A stretch of DNA of 64,000 nucleotides from contig NC_018324.1 of the NCBI RefSeq assembly GCF_000234665.1, positions 181,501 to 245,500 of the forward strand, given 5' to 3'. Positions 63,993 to 64,000 of the stretch are shown piece by piece (positions within the stretch are counted from its first letter, which is position 1; every line of letters begins with the position of its first letter). Both the position numbers and the translations under genes were made by a program. Source of the stretch: Leishmania mexicana MHOM/GT/2001/U1103. Its lineage: Eukaryota; Euglenozoa; Kinetoplastea; Trypanosomatida; Trypanosomatidae. The notes under the pieces are model-generated. The model did no database searches, was not told the origin of the DNA, and worked only from the letters and a program-made list of their open reading frames with translations.

Positions 63993-64000
63993 ATGGGACG
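63993..64000 (+). CDS. Possible start of next gene (partial)
   Basis: ATGGGACG at the very end of the window follows a plausible acceptor in AAAC context. Only two codons are visible, so the product is unknown. It is called because it would end the 9.3-kb gene-free stretch in the same orientation as all other genes. Confidence 0.3.

Noticed and set aside
1..64000. CRISPR arrays, bacterial operons, terminators or prophage
   Set aside because: No regularly spaced repeats; architecture is that of a eukaryotic trans-splicing gene cluster.

Overview
The window looks like one directional (polycistronic) gene cluster from a trypanosomatid, most probably a Leishmania or a close relative. Every convincing protein gene is on the + strand, none has introns, and the genes are separated by long pyrimidine-rich tracts with T/C runs followed by AG (spliced-leader acceptor architecture). 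Coding regions are GC-rich, intergenic regions are full of CA, TA and TCTG microsatellites, and several proteins belong to kinetoplastid-specific systems (mitochondrial RNA editing, trypanosomatid CCCH regulators). The gene order RNase H2A - PIG-U - KREPA4-like - KREPA6 - CFAP410 - ERK8/MAPK15-like kinase - ZC3H31 - ZC3H32 agrees with my memory of the ascending locus numbers on Trypanosoma brucei chromosome 10. That is remembered, not searched.

Layout. 0.3-4.1 kb: ribonuclease H2 catalytic subunit and a PIG-U/Gab1-type GPI-transamidase subunit. 4.1-8.6 kb: non-coding. 8.6-9.2 kb: a small secretory-pathway protein with GLG1-like cysteine repeats. 9.2-13.6 kb: non-coding, holding the first copy of a 1.3-kb GC-rich repeat. 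13.6-23.3 kb: an SLC35F6-like transporter, a 956-residue serine-rich protein of unknown function, and two adjacent OB-fold proteins of the editosome type. 25.6-30.4 kb: CFAP410-like leucine-rich-repeat protein, a possible 88-residue small protein and a MAPK15-type kinase, with a SIDER-like degenerate retroposon between CFAP410 and the small ORF. 30.4-64 kb: only two complete genes, a pair of paralogous triple-CCCH zinc-finger proteins, in about 34 kb. The rest is long pyrimidine-rich non-coding DNA with the second and third (gap-truncated) copies of the repeat. The last 8 bases may be the start codon of the next gene.

The most unusual item is the repeat. Two full copies (11587-12871 and 33639-34936) differ at about six positions plus small indels, and a third is cut by a 100-N assembly gap at 47391-47490. 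All are in the same orientation. The 5' end resembles the ingi/L1Tc 'Pr77' hallmark and can fold as an outer helix around a 7-bp hairpin, as in HDV-like ribozymes. The interior holds a decayed CPVC zinc finger. I read it as a non-autonomous, recently duplicated or homogenised ingi-related element (DIRE/SIDER class). Its direct-repeat arrangement brackets the kinase block and the first CCCH gene, so it could support locus amplification by recombination.

I found no rRNA, tRNA, CRISPR array, bacterial-type operon or strand-switch region. I could not run homology searches; family assignments rest on motifs recognised by eye.
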